NCBI RefSeq assembly: GCF_002890915.1
Contig: NZ_POUT01000014.1
Coordinates: 1 to 64,000 of the forward strand
Reading direction: 5' to 3'
Source: Stutzerimonas stutzeri
Lineage (GTDB): Bacteria; Pseudomonadota; Gammaproteobacteria; Pseudomonadales; Pseudomonadaceae
Length of the DNA: 64,000 nt
A program made the position numbers and the translations under genes. Shown piece by piece: positions 8,091 through 16,635 of the stretch; positions within the stretch are counted from its first letter, which is position 1, and every line of letters starts with the position of its first letter. The notes under the pieces are model-generated. The model did not search any database and was not told where the DNA came from. It was given only the letters and a program-made list of their open reading frames with translations.

Positions 8091-8999
8091 TTATTCGATA
8101 CCGGTGATCGGTACCACCTGGCGTACGGCGGCCGACTGTACCCGTTGCACCCCGCTGCGGGCCGGAGTCGGCGGCGCGGCGGAAGACGGTTGTGCAACGA
8201 GGACGACCGATGGCCGTGGCGCGTCGGCACTCGCCACCGACGCGGACGGCACTACGACCGGAGAGGGCGCCATGGTCGTCGCCGGCTTGGCCGGCGACAC
8301 GGCGGCGGCCCCCTTCGCGGCGCCCGGGGCATCCTCCTCGCGCAAGCGCAGCGCGCGCTGCTCGGCCTCGCGAAACTGCGCCGGCGTCAGTTTGCGGCGA
8401 CTCACCAGCTCGCTGGCCTGAGGCCAGCGATTCTGGTATAGCAACAGGGTCAACAGGTTCTCCGCCGCCCGGTTGTCGCGCTCGTTCAGCTCCAGCGCAG
8501 TGACCAGCTCGAAGTGGGCCTCCGGCAATTGGCGCAGGTTCAGGTAAACCACACCGAGGTCGTTGCGCATGGCATCGTCGGTCGGCACCAGGCTGACGGC
8601 GCCACGCAGGTGTTCCAGCGCTTCGTCGTAGCGCCTGGCACTGGCGGCCAACTGCCCCAAGCCATGATGGGCCTCGGCTGTCAGGCAACTGCCGAGCAAC
8701 CCGCGGTACAGCCCTTGCGCTTCGCTGCGGCCCAACAGGCGCAGGATACGCGCCTTGCGCAGGCGGGCCTCCGGCAAATCGCCCGGCAGCCGTTCAAGGT
8801 TGGCCAACGCCGCATGCAGACGACCGCCCTCGAACATCTCCTGGGACAGGTTAATGGCCAGTTCCTGATCATGGGTCAGCGGCGCGCAGGTCGACGGCGA
8901 CGACGATATGCGCTCGATCAGCCAGGGCGAGCCCGAGGGCCCGCCCGCACATCCGGTCAAGGTTCCGATGACCAACAGCAAACTGCTCAATCGCCTCAT
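8091..8999 (-). CDS. tadD: TadD, TPR lipoprotein of the Tad system
   Basis: A 302-residue protein with a lipoprotein signal (lipobox LTGC near residue 16). TPR repeats lie in the middle (for example RYDEALEHLRGAVSLVPTD and LGVVYLNLRQLPEAHFEL). The C-terminal third is a proline/alanine/serine-rich tail. TadD is thought to act as the pilotin for the RcpA secretin. The start overlaps the tadC stop (ATGA). The Pro/Ala/Ser tail is longer than a plain TPR pilotin needs and is probably disordered. Confidence 0.85.
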   Translation of the reverse strand: MRRLSSLLLVIGTLTGCAGGPSGSPWLIERISSSPSTCAPLTHDQELAINLSQEMFEGGRLHAALANLERLPGDLPEARLRKARILRLLGRSEAQGLYRGLLGSCLTAEAHHGLGQLAASARRYDEALEHLRGAVSLVPTDDAMRNDLGVVYLNLRQLPEAHFELVTALELNERDNRAAENLLTLLLYQNRWPQASELVSRRKLTPAQFREAEQRALRLREEDAPGAAKGAAAVSPAKPATTMAPSPVVVPSASVASADAPRPSVVLVAQPSSAAPPTPARSGVQRVQSAAVRQVVPITGIE

Positions 9000-9886
9000 C
9001 CTATTTCTCCCAGGGCCCGGATAATCGCTATGAAACCCGGCCCTGCCAGTACGATCAGCAGGGCCGGAAAAAGAAAAGTGATCATGACCACGGACATCTT
9101 CGCCGACAGCTTGGAGACCTTTTCCTGCAAGGCGCTCATGCGTCGATCGTCGATCAGCCGCTTCATCGTCAGCAGCGAAGCCATGGCGCCGCCCCCCTGC
9201 TGGATCAGCTGCTCGAGGATCACGAAGCAATCGGTGACCTCATCCACATCGACCAGTGCAGCCACATGGCGCAGCTCCTGGCCCAATTCGAGGCCGGCAT
9301 CGACCCGCTGCAGGGCCTGCCGCAGCTCGGCAGCCAATTCGGGAAGAATCCCCTGGCCCTCGGCGGCCAACACGCGCAATGCCTGCTCGACGGTCATGCC
9401 GACTTCGAAGAGGATGCGCAGCAGCGGGATGGCCGTGGAAATCTCCAGGGCCAGACACGCCTGGCGCGCCGCGGCCGCCCGGGCCAGAAGCCGCTTGGGC
9501 ACCAGGTAGCCGATGCCCAGGGCGAACAGCGGCGCCAGCCAGGCATGCTGCTGCGCCCCAGGCGCCAGCCACCCGGTAAGAACGGCCAGGCCGGCCAGCA
9601 GCAGTGGCAGGCCGAACTGGATGACCAGGAACAGGGTGCGCTGACGCGCCTGCCGCCAACCCAAGCGGTCGAGCAGTTGGCGCACCTCCGGGTCCAGGCT
9701 GCGCGCGCGGCGGACCAGAGAGCCGCTGTCGAGTTCGTGCAACAACCGCGCACCGCGCGCCACGTCGCCCACGCCCAGGCGCTCCACCACCTGGCGGCGG
9801 TGCCAGTGCTGACGCAGGATATTGCTCACCAGCAACACGGCGGCGGCCAGCAGCAGTGCCACGCTGAGAATCGTCGGGCCGTTCAT
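8996..9886 (-). CDS. tadC: TadC inner-membrane platform protein
   Basis: A 296-residue T2SSF/GspF-domain protein with an N-terminal membrane helix (MNGPTILSVALLLAAAVLLVS) and further helices near 100-150 and at the C-terminus (VVMITFLFPALLIVLAG). The cytoplasmic T2SSF domain contains LEISTAIPLLRILFEVGMTVEQAL. It forms the inner-membrane platform with TadB that couples TadA ATP hydrolysis to Flp assembly. The start ATG shares its A with the tadB stop. Confidence 0.9.
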   Translation of the reverse strand: MNGPTILSVALLLAAAVLLVSNILRQHWHRRQVVERLGVGDVARGARLLHELDSGSLVRRARSLDPEVRQLLDRLGWRQARQRTLFLVIQFGLPLLLAGLAVLTGWLAPGAQQHAWLAPLFALGIGYLVPKRLLARAAAARQACLALEISTAIPLLRILFEVGMTVEQALRVLAAEGQGILPELAAELRQALQRVDAGLELGQELRHVAALVDVDEVTDCFVILEQLIQQGGGAMASLLTMKRLIDDRRMSALQEKVSKLSAKMSVVMITFLFPALLIVLAGPGFIAIIRALGEIG

Positions 9887-10764
9887 CAGACACTCCTCTG
9901 CATGCGCCACAGTAGGAAGCTGCCGGCGGCCTGCAGTACCAAGGCGGCCAACAACACCAGCTTGCCGGTAGCATCTGCCCACAGGCCGAGCAGGAATGCC
10001 GGGGTGCTGATGAAAATGTACGCAGCCAGGGAGACCGGCAGGCCGGCCAGAACCAGCGCCGAGATGCGCGTCTCGCCGGTCATCGCCCGCAGCTGGCGGG
10101 CGGCCCGCTCGCGATCGCGGATCATGCCGATAAGGTTTTCCAGCAGCTCGCTGGCGTTGCCGCCGTAGCGCTGGTTGACCCGCACGCCGAGAGCGAGGAT
10201 GCGGAATTCGTCCTGCTCGTAGAGTTCGGCGAAGTCGTCCAGAGCCTCGTCCAGCGGCATGCCCCGCTCGATATTGCGGCGGCTGCGGGCAAAGCCCGCG
10301 TGCAGTGGCTCGACCGCATTCTGCATGGCCAGCAGGACGCCGTCGCCCAGAGTGCGGCCGGACTTCAGGCTGCGGATCACCTGATCAAGGAACGGCGGCA
10401 ACTGTTCGATCATCCGCCGTACCCGCTGCCGGTAGCGCCAGGCCAGGTAGGCGCGCAGTACCAGGGGCGGCAGCAGCGCCATCGCCAGCAACAGCGGCCA
10501 GCTGCCACCGAGCAGGGCACTTAGCACCAGGCCTGCCAGCCAGCTCATCAACCAAGCGCCCAGGTGTCGACCATCCACCTGCAGGCCGGCGCGCAGCAAC
10601 GCGCGCTCCAGCCGCTGCCGGCCTGCGCCACGTGCCTGGGCCGGCTGTGCGTTGGTCAGCCGCTGCAATACCTGCTCCGAGCGGGCCTGGCGCAAGCCGC
10701 GGCGCAACAGGATACTTCCCGCTGCCAGGCTCACCAGAGCCACCAACCCCATCACCGCCATCAT
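9886..10764 (-). CDS. tadB: TadB inner-membrane platform protein
   Basis: A 292-residue T2SSF-domain protein. Membrane helices are at the N-terminus (AVMGLVALVSLAAGSILL), in the middle pair (WLMSWLAGLVLSALLGG...LLLAMALLPPLVL) and at the C-terminus. The T2SSF core includes LPPFLDQVIRSLKSGRTLGDG and RYGGNASELLENL. It is paired with TadC in the assembly platform. It lies 21 bases after tadA in the same operon. Confidence 0.9.
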   Translation of the reverse strand: MMAVMGLVALVSLAAGSILLRRGLRQARSEQVLQRLTNAQPAQARGAGRQRLERALLRAGLQVDGRHLGAWLMSWLAGLVLSALLGGSWPLLLAMALLPPLVLRAYLAWRYRQRVRRMIEQLPPFLDQVIRSLKSGRTLGDGVLLAMQNAVEPLHAGFARSRRNIERGMPLDEALDDFAELYEQDEFRILALGVRVNQRYGGNASELLENLIGMIRDRERAARQLRAMTGETRISALVLAGLPVSLAAYIFISTPAFLLGLWADATGKLVLLAALVLQAAGSFLLWRMQRSV

Positions 10765-10785
10765 TCGCGTTCCTCCTTGTGCGGC

Positions 10786-12033
10786 CTAGCTATCGCTGCG
10801 CAGCTTTTCCCCGGCCGGGTTCACCGCCTCGCGCAGGAAGCCGCCGCTGCCGCGCCGCTCCAGACGGAACAGCGTGTTGGTGACGTACTGGCCCTCACGC
10901 AGGCCAACCACTTCGAGAACTTCACTGACGCAACGGCGGCCATCGGCCAGACGGGTCAGTTGGATCACCAGATCGATCGCCGCACAGACGGTCTGACGCA
11001 GGGTGCGCTCTGCCACCTGCACCCCGGACAGGCCCACCAGCGTCTCCAGACGCAGCAGGGCGTCGGTCGCATTGTTGGCATGCACGGTGCTCATCGAGCC
11101 GTCGTGACCGGTATTCATCGCCGTTAGCACGTCGAGCACTTCAGCACCGCGTATCTCGCCAAGGATGATGCGGTCCGGGCGCATGCGCAGGGCGTTGCGC
11201 ACCAGATCGCGGGCGCTCACCTCACCATGGCCATCGGCGTTCGGCGGCCGTGTCTCCAGGCGTACCACGTGATCGTGCTTGAGCTGCAGCTCGGCAGTAT
11301 CCTCGATGGTGACGATCCGCTCGTGAGCGGAGACGTTCTGGCTGAGCAGGTTGAGCAGGGTCGTCTTGCCGGTCCCGGTACCACCGCTGACCAGGATGTT
11401 GCAGCGCCGCGCTACCGCCATGTCGAGGAATTCGAGGATCTCCCTGCTCAGCGAGCGCGAGGCCAGCAGGTCGGCGCTCTTGAGCATATCCTTGCGGAAT
11501 TTGCGCACCGACAGGCAGGGGCCGTCCAAGGCCACCGGCGGGATCACCGCATTGACCCGGCTGCCATCGGGCATGCGCGCATCGACCATTGGCGAGGACT
11601 CGTCGAGGCGCCGGCCGACCGGCGCCAGGATACGCTGGATCACCCGCTGCAGATGGCGCTCGTCCATGAAGCGCAGGTCGCTGTGCTGCAGCACGCCGTT
11701 ACGCTCGACGAATACCCGTTGCGGGCCGTTGACTAGAATCTCGGTCACCGAGGCGTCGCGCAGCAGCACCTCCAGCGGGCCGAAGCCGACCAGTTCGTCG
11801 ACCAGTTCCTCGCCCAACTGGTCCATCTCGTATCGGGACACCGCCAATTGGCGGTTGCGTACGTAGTCGCCGACCCGCTCGGCGACGAACTGTGCCAGCA
11901 TCTGCCGGGTGCCATCCAGCAAGTTATGCCCCTCATCTTCGAGGGCGTCGATGATGTGGCGATGCAATGCCGCCTTCAGGCTGCGGTTGCCGAGAGACGT
12001 CTGGCCGGCGCCGAACAAGCGGCCGCGGCTCAT
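10786..12033 (-). CDS. tadA: TadA secretion ATPase
   Basis: A 415-residue CpaF-family ATPase. Walker A is SGGTGTGKTTL (around residue 215) and the Walker B region is RPDRIILGEIRG. The His box contains ALTAMNTGHDGSMSTVHANN. The N-terminal domain contains GPLEVLLRD and ITEILVNGP. It powers Flp pilus assembly from the cytoplasm. I chose MSRGRLF as the start because it overlaps the tadZ stop (ATGA); the upstream in-frame extension is a shadow of tadZ. Confidence 0.93.
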   Translation of the reverse strand: MSRGRLFGAGQTSLGNRSLKAALHRHIIDALEDEGHNLLDGTRQMLAQFVAERVGDYVRNRQLAVSRYEMDQLGEELVDELVGFGPLEVLLRDASVTEILVNGPQRVFVERNGVLQHSDLRFMDERHLQRVIQRILAPVGRRLDESSPMVDARMPDGSRVNAVIPPVALDGPCLSVRKFRKDMLKSADLLASRSLSREILEFLDMAVARRCNILVSGGTGTGKTTLLNLLSQNVSAHERIVTIEDTAELQLKHDHVVRLETRPPNADGHGEVSARDLVRNALRMRPDRIILGEIRGAEVLDVLTAMNTGHDGSMSTVHANNATDALLRLETLVGLSGVQVAERTLRQTVCAAIDLVIQLTRLADGRRCVSEVLEVVGLREGQYVTNTLFRLERRGSGGFLREAVNPAGEKLRSDS

Positions 12034-13190
12034 GCGAACCGCCCCAGCAGATACGGCAGCCAGCGGCGCACGGGCGTGCCCGCGCCTTGCTCGACCAGCC
12101 GCTCGATGGCGCGGGTCAGGGCATCGCGCGGTGCCAGGCGGGACAATGGCCGTCCCTGGTTGAGCACCCGCAGACGCAGAGATGCCGAACCCGGCAGGCT
12201 GGCGGCCAGCGGCAACTCGAAGGTGTGCGCCAGGGTCATGGCATCGGGCGCCACCCCGGGGATGTAGCGATCCACCAGCAGTGCTGCCCCTTCCAGCTTG
12301 ATGCCCTTGCCCTGCCAAGCCTGCAACTGGTCAAGGTTACGCCGGCAGGTAGAAACCCCCTGGTCGACATACCAGTACAGGCGCTGGGCGTTGTTGATGC
12401 AGGTACGCAGGGCATCGCTATCCGGCTGCCCGCAGAGGTTCAGGACCACATGGGCGAAGCTCTGGCGCAGAGCGCCAAGCAACAGGTAGAGTTCAGCCGA
12501 AGTGCTGGCGGCCAGGGGCTCGTCGCCACTGCCCAAGGGCAGCACGCGCAGGCCGCCAGGGTGACGGCAGAAAGCACTGTCAATCAGATCGCTATCCAGA
12601 CGTCGCAAGTTACGCAGGGCATCGCCGAAGCTGAAGGTGGATTCGACCCCCAGCAGATCCAAGCTTTCTCCGCCCGGCATACCGAGGTCGACCAGCAGAA
12701 CATCCTGGCCACGGGTCTGGAGACCGAGCGCCAACTGGCTGGCCACCAGCGCCGCGCCGGCGTCCGGCTGCACACCGTAGAGCAGCGTCAGCCCGCCCTG
12801 CTCGCGATGCGCCGGCAATTGCGGCAGGCGCTGGATGAGGCGTCGCACCAGGCCCAGTACTTCGCTGCTGCGCAGGCCGTAGGAAATGAAGTCGCGGGCA
12901 CCGGCGCGCATGGCGGAGATCACCAGCTGGTTGTCGAAGCCATCGCCGATGCCGACCACCGCCAGCATCGGCCGTGCCTCCAGCAGCCCCTCGACCAGTG
13001 CGCACTGGCTCACCATGTGCTCGCGGTCGATGCCAACGAAGACCAGGCTGGCACCGGTCACTTCGATCAATCCGAGCAGTTCCTCCATATGGTCCGAGGA
13101 CTTGAGGACCTGCCCCAACGGGGCCAGGGTCTCCTGTAACCAGACACCATCGTCCACGTTCTGCGCGGCGGCGAGAAAAGTGTATTCCAT
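12030..13190 (-). CDS. tadZ: TadZ, ParA/MinD-like localisation protein
   Basis: A 386-residue protein with an atypical receiver-like N-terminal domain (1-120) and a MinD/ParA-like domain (about 132-370). TadZ localises to a pole and recruits the other Tad proteins. The usual deviant Walker A (KGGVGKT type) is replaced here by YGVQPDAGAA at 138-147, which lacks both lysines. ATP binding may therefore be lost or altered. The start MEYTFLAAA is supported by a purine-rich site upstream. It is in operon with rcpA and tadA. Confidence 0.85.
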   Translation of the reverse strand: MEYTFLAAAQNVDDGVWLQETLAPLGQVLKSSDHMEELLGLIEVTGASLVFVGIDREHMVSQCALVEGLLEARPMLAVVGIGDGFDNQLVISAMRAGARDFISYGLRSSEVLGLVRRLIQRLPQLPAHREQGGLTLLYGVQPDAGAALVASQLALGLQTRGQDVLLVDLGMPGGESLDLLGVESTFSFGDALRNLRRLDSDLIDSAFCRHPGGLRVLPLGSGDEPLAASTSAELYLLLGALRQSFAHVVLNLCGQPDSDALRTCINNAQRLYWYVDQGVSTCRRNLDQLQAWQGKGIKLEGAALLVDRYIPGVAPDAMTLAHTFELPLAASLPGSASLRLRVLNQGRPLSRLAPRDALTRAIERLVEQGAGTPVRRWLPYLLGRFA

Positions 13191-13206
13191 GCTCAACTCC
13201 CGCTCC

Positions 13207-14460
13207 TTACCACGACAAGCCATTGCGGCGATCGAAGCTGCCATCCTCGAACAGCAGCAGATCCAGCACGCTCGGGTCGTACTGGCGCAGCTTCTCGCCG
13301 GGCAGCTCCGGCACCCGGCTGTCGGCGGCCAGCGGCTGTACCAGGCGCGGCGTGACCACCATCAGCAGTTCACGCTCCTCGCGATCGATGCGCGAGGAGC
13401 GAAAGAAGGCGCCCAGCACCGGCAGGTCACCGAGGCCCGGCAGCTTATCCACCGCCGAGGTGTTGCGCGCGCTGATCAGGCCGCTGATGACGAAGCTCTC
13501 GCCATCGGCCAGGGATACCGTGGTATCGGTACGCCGTACGTTCAACGCGGGCACAGTGGTGCCCTGGATCGTCACACCATTGTTGAAATCCAGCTCGCTG
13601 ACCTCCGGCGCCACCTTCAGGGCGATGCGCTCGCGGGCGACCACCGTCGGCGTCAGGATCAGACGCACGCCGAATGCCTTGTAATCGATGGTCACCGAGT
13701 CGCTGCCGCTGCTCGGCACCGGCACCGGAAACTCGCCGCCGGCCAGGAAGCTGGCGCTCTGACCGCTCAGCGCCACCAGGCTGGGGCGTGCCAGGGTATA
13801 AGCAAAGCCGCTGTTCTCCAGTGCATTGAGTACGCCGAGGAACTTGCTGCTGCCGCCGCCCCAGACGATGTTGAAGCCATTCGGCGACAGCGGCAGCGCA
13901 GCGCCCGGAGTCAGACCGTTGGCCCCACCGACCGGTACACTGTCGGGCGCGCTACCCGGCGAACCGAACAGAAAATTGTTGGACTGGGTGCCGAAGATGT
14001 TGATGCCGACTTCCTTGAGCTTGCTTCGGTTGACCTCGACGAAGCGGATATCGGTCTGCACCTGGCTGGGCAATTCCGGCTCATCGTATTGCGGCAGCAC
14101 CGGCCGGGCCACCGCGTGGGTCGCCGCGCCCTGCACGAAAACCATGCTTTGCCGCGGCTCGGGCGAGCAGGTGGTCCATACGCTGACGTTGGTCGCACCT
14201 CCCTTGCGGCCGATTAGTAAAAAGCCGTTGCGATTGGTCAGGCGTACGTCGGCGACTTCGGGGTCGCCCACCGCCAGGCGTTGGATCGGCACCGGGAAGC
14301 GCAGCTCGCGTTGCATGCCCTGAGCGACTTCCAGCACCGCGGGAGCTGGCTGCAAATCGCCGCAGGTGGCCCGTGCAGAGAGCGGCAGCGAAGCAGCGGC
14401 GAAGCCGCCCAACGATGTCACGAGCAGGGTCGCGGACAGGGTTCTTCTTGCGTGGTTCAT
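13207..14460 (-). CDS. rcpA: RcpA outer-membrane secretin
   Basis: A 417-residue secretin of the CpaC/RcpA type. It has a signal peptide, an N-terminal pilus-assembly/BON-like region (LRFPVPIQRLAVGDPEVADVRL), and a secretin domain to the end (PGLGDLPVLGAFFRSS, then ERELLMVVTPRLV). It forms the outer-membrane channel for the Flp pilus. The start is uncertain: TTG at 14478 directly follows the rcpC stop, and ATGs at 14469 and 14460 are in frame. I give the last because it follows GGAAG. Confidence 0.88.
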   Translation of the reverse strand: MNHARRTLSATLLVTSLGGFAAASLPLSARATCGDLQPAPAVLEVAQGMQRELRFPVPIQRLAVGDPEVADVRLTNRNGFLLIGRKGGATNVSVWTTCSPEPRQSMVFVQGAATHAVARPVLPQYDEPELPSQVQTDIRFVEVNRSKLKEVGINIFGTQSNNFLFGSPGSAPDSVPVGGANGLTPGAALPLSPNGFNIVWGGGSSKFLGVLNALENSGFAYTLARPSLVALSGQSASFLAGGEFPVPVPSSGSDSVTIDYKAFGVRLILTPTVVARERIALKVAPEVSELDFNNGVTIQGTTVPALNVRRTDTTVSLADGESFVISGLISARNTSAVDKLPGLGDLPVLGAFFRSSRIDREERELLMVVTPRLVQPLAADSRVPELPGEKLRQYDPSVLDLLLFEDGSFDRRNGLSW

Positions 14461-14478
14461 CTTCCGCATCCTTGCCAA

Positions 14479-15435
14479 TCAGGGGGTTTGCCGGGACACG
14501 TCAGTCCCGCGGTAGACCTGGACTGCCATCGCCCGAGGACGGACCAGACCGCTCTGCGGCTGGCGTGCCTGGCGCAAGGCAAGCTTCTCGAACTGGAACA
14601 GCTGGCGCTTGAGCTCCTCGACGTCACTCGCCAGGGGCGCGCCGGCATAGTAGTCGGCGAGCAAGTGTTCATCGGCGCTACGTACCGCCAGACGCAGGAC
14701 GCCGACCTGCGAAGCGAGCAGGAAACGGCTCAACAGCTGCTCGGGCACGGCCAATACCGCGGTACGCGCGGGCTCCTTGCGCCGCGTCACACGTTGCTCC
14801 TTGTCCTCCTCACGCTCGGCTCTCACGGCCGGCTCGCCGGTATTGGTGGCACCAAGCGCCTCGCCGAAGCTGAGCACGCGCAGAGCGGGGATCACTACCT
14901 GCGCCGTCTGGTCACGGTTCTTCTCGCTCTCGCGTAGGTAGAGCATCACGTCCACGTAGTCGCCAGGCGCCAGGTGGCCGCCGCCACCTACCACGTCGTC
15001 TACCGCAATGGCCAGGGCACGCTCCTGCGGGCGGATCATTCGCGCCAGCGGCCCGCCCATCTCGAAGGAGGCCGCGTTCAGCATGCTGCCGGCCGGTAGC
15101 TCGCGCCACAGGGTGCGGCCGAGCAGTTCCTCGACCCTGGCGAAGCTGCCCGGCGGGGCGATGCGCAAGTGCTCGACTGCCAGGTCCTCAGCGACGATGG
15201 GCACCAGCGGCTTGAGATCGCGGGCCAGCACCACCACGGGATTACGTCGCTCCTCCTCGAGGCGCGCCTCGACGCGCTCGGGTATTTGCGTCACATCCGC
15301 CAATGCAGGCGGTTCCAACTGGGGCTGGAGTGGTGCCGGTTCGGACTGGCGCGACAGTCTCACGCCCCAGTACCCCGCGACGAGCGCACCGACCAGCAGG
15401 ATGCCGGCCAGCAGCAGGGTAAATCGACTACTCAT
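14479..15435 (-). CDS. rcpC: RcpC/CpaB Flp pilus assembly protein
   Basis: A 318-residue protein with an N-terminal membrane anchor (MSSRFTLLLAGILLVGALVAGYWG). An SAF/beta-clip domain near 75-140 (PVVVLARDLKPLVPIVAEDLAVEHL) precedes the RcpC domain (AIAVDDVVGGGGHLAPGDYVDVML). It is a periplasmic partner of the secretin. It is the first gene of the long minus-strand tad operon, with a strong AAGGAGA ribosome site. Confidence 0.88.
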   Translation of the reverse strand: MSSRFTLLLAGILLVGALVAGYWGVRLSRQSEPAPLQPQLEPPALADVTQIPERVEARLEEERRNPVVVLARDLKPLVPIVAEDLAVEHLRIAPPGSFARVEELLGRTLWRELPAGSMLNAASFEMGGPLARMIRPQERALAIAVDDVVGGGGHLAPGDYVDVMLYLRESEKNRDQTAQVVIPALRVLSFGEALGATNTGEPAVRAEREEDKEQRVTRRKEPARTAVLAVPEQLLSRFLLASQVGVLRLAVRSADEHLLADYYAGAPLASDVEELKRQLFQFEKLALRQARQPQSGLVRPRAMAVQVYRGTDVSRQTP

Positions 15436-15594
15436 GACGGCGTTCTCCTTACGACCGTGAATGGCGACATCCGTCCTCTCCCACCCTCCACTTCCCGGCT
15501 CAGCGGAAAGATGGCGGACGGATGTTGGCAGGGGATACAGCGAACGGAAAATCGATGCGACGAAGGAACTCCGACGCACGAACTAATGGGGAGC

Positions 15595-15609
15595 ACTGTT
15601 TCCAACAGT
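15595..15609. promoter_or_regulatory. Perfect palindrome in the rcpC/flp intergenic region
   Basis: ACTGTT-TCC-AACAGT is a 6+6 inverted repeat, 160 bases upstream of rcpC and 147 upstream of flp. The 320-base divergent region (15436-15755) holds this site and an AT-rich stretch near 15640-15715 that could be the flp promoter. A regulator-binding role, perhaps for PprB, is a guess. Confidence 0.4.
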
Positions 15610-15755
15610 CATCCCCAACGGTGCAGCGAATTAGACCCAAAGTAATTGGCAACGCCCATCGCACAATATGCTTAATGCTTTATCTATATATTCGAAAAGT
15701 GCACTCAGGGATAACATGCCGGGCAGACCATCCTCCGTCGAAAAGGACCATTCAG

Positions 15756-15947
15756 ATGCAAGGCAAGATCATTTCCCTTTATTACAGAATTCAAACTTTT
15801 CTGCGCCGCGAGGAAGGCGCATCGGCGATCGAATATGGAATCATCGCCGGCTTGATCGCAGTGGCTATCATTACTGGCGCTGGACTGATCGGAGATAATC
15901 TCGCGGATGTATTTGACAGAATCCAGGAAGCGCTGAAACTGGGTTGA
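15756..15947 (+). CDS. flp: Flp type IVb major pilin
   Basis: A 63-residue prepilin. The leader ends in G21 and mature pilin begins ASAIEYGIIAG, so E26 is at +5 and is followed by Y27, the Flp signature. A single hydrophobic helix (IIAGLIAVAIITGAGLIG) follows, then a short polar tail. FppA should cleave after G21, and the RcpA/TadABC machine would then assemble it. It is transcribed divergently from the tad operon, with an AAAGGA site upstream. It is the only obvious Flp major pilin in the window. Confidence 0.93.
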   Translation: MQGKIISLYYRIQTFLRREEGASAIEYGIIAGLIAVAIITGAGLIGDNLADVFDRIQEALKLG

Positions 15948-16022
15948 GCGATATCTACGCATTCACGCCGGTTTGAGTTCGCCAGGCACCTCGCCACGCC
16001 TGGCTCATTTCATGAGCCCATC

Positions 16023-16400
16023 ATGACGACACTGCTGCTGGTCGATGACGAAGCGGAATTTCTCACTGAACTGGACGAGCTGCTGACCGGCTGCGGCTTT
16101 CATTGCCTGTGCGCACCTAGCGTCGAGGCTGCGCTGGCATTGCTCGAACAGCATGATGATATCGCCTTGATCATCAGCGACCTGCGCATGCCCGACGCCA
16201 GCGGCCTGAGCCTCCTGCAGCGGCTGCGCAACGGCCCTCGCGGCTCCACCCTGCCGGTCATCGGCATGTCCGGCCACGCCGACATGCACGACGTCATCGG
16301 CCTGTTCCGCCTGGGCGTCGTCGACTTCCTGCCCAAGCCCATCTACTATGAACACCTGTTCACGGTTCTTCAGCGCCTGTTCCCGGATAGCAATTGCTGA
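16023..16400 (+). CDS. Stand-alone receiver-domain protein
   Basis: A 125-residue single receiver domain: D8/D9, phospho-acceptor D53 (IISDLRMPDASG), S/T region MSGHAD, and K105 (LPKP). There is no output domain. It starts 75 bases after flp on the same strand and may be co-transcribed with it. It could be a phosphate sink or a protein-binding switch for PprA or another kinase, which is inferred. The ribosome site is weak. Confidence 0.8.
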   Translation: MTTLLLVDDEAEFLTELDELLTGCGFHCLCAPSVEAALALLEQHDDIALIISDLRMPDASGLSLLQRLRNGPRGSTLPVIGMSGHADMHDVIGLFRLGVVDFLPKPIYYEHLFTVLQRLFPDSNC

Positions 16401-16525
16401 ACCCTCCACGCGCCGCAGTCGTGCGATAGCTCTTCTCGTAAGGTCATGAAGATCGGGCATTCCAGTGAGTTGGCTGCTGCATGCCCTCGCGTGCGCTCCA
16501 TGGCCTGACCACGAGGGTACCGAAC

Positions 16526-16555
16526 AGCCCTCTTTCCCGGCAGGGAAGGAGGGCT
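16526..16555. terminator. Strong hairpin between convergent genes
   Basis: A 13-bp stem (AGCCCTCTTTCCC/GGGAAGGAGGGCT, one G-T pair) with a GGCA loop sits between the receiver gene (+) and the TpsB-like gene (-). No U-tract follows on either strand, so it may act as an mRNA 3-prime stabiliser or a factor-dependent stop. Confidence 0.5.
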
Positions 16556-16635
16556 CCATCGGAGCTACAGCCGGGTACTGAGCCAACCGCCCTCCGGACC
16601 ATGCGTCTGCTTGTCCGCTGCGGTGCAAACAGTAC

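Noticed and set aside
15649..15670. A sigma-54 promoter upstream of flp (TTGGCAACGCCCATCGCAC).
   Set aside because: The GG and GC elements are 11 bases apart, not 10, and the flanks do not match.
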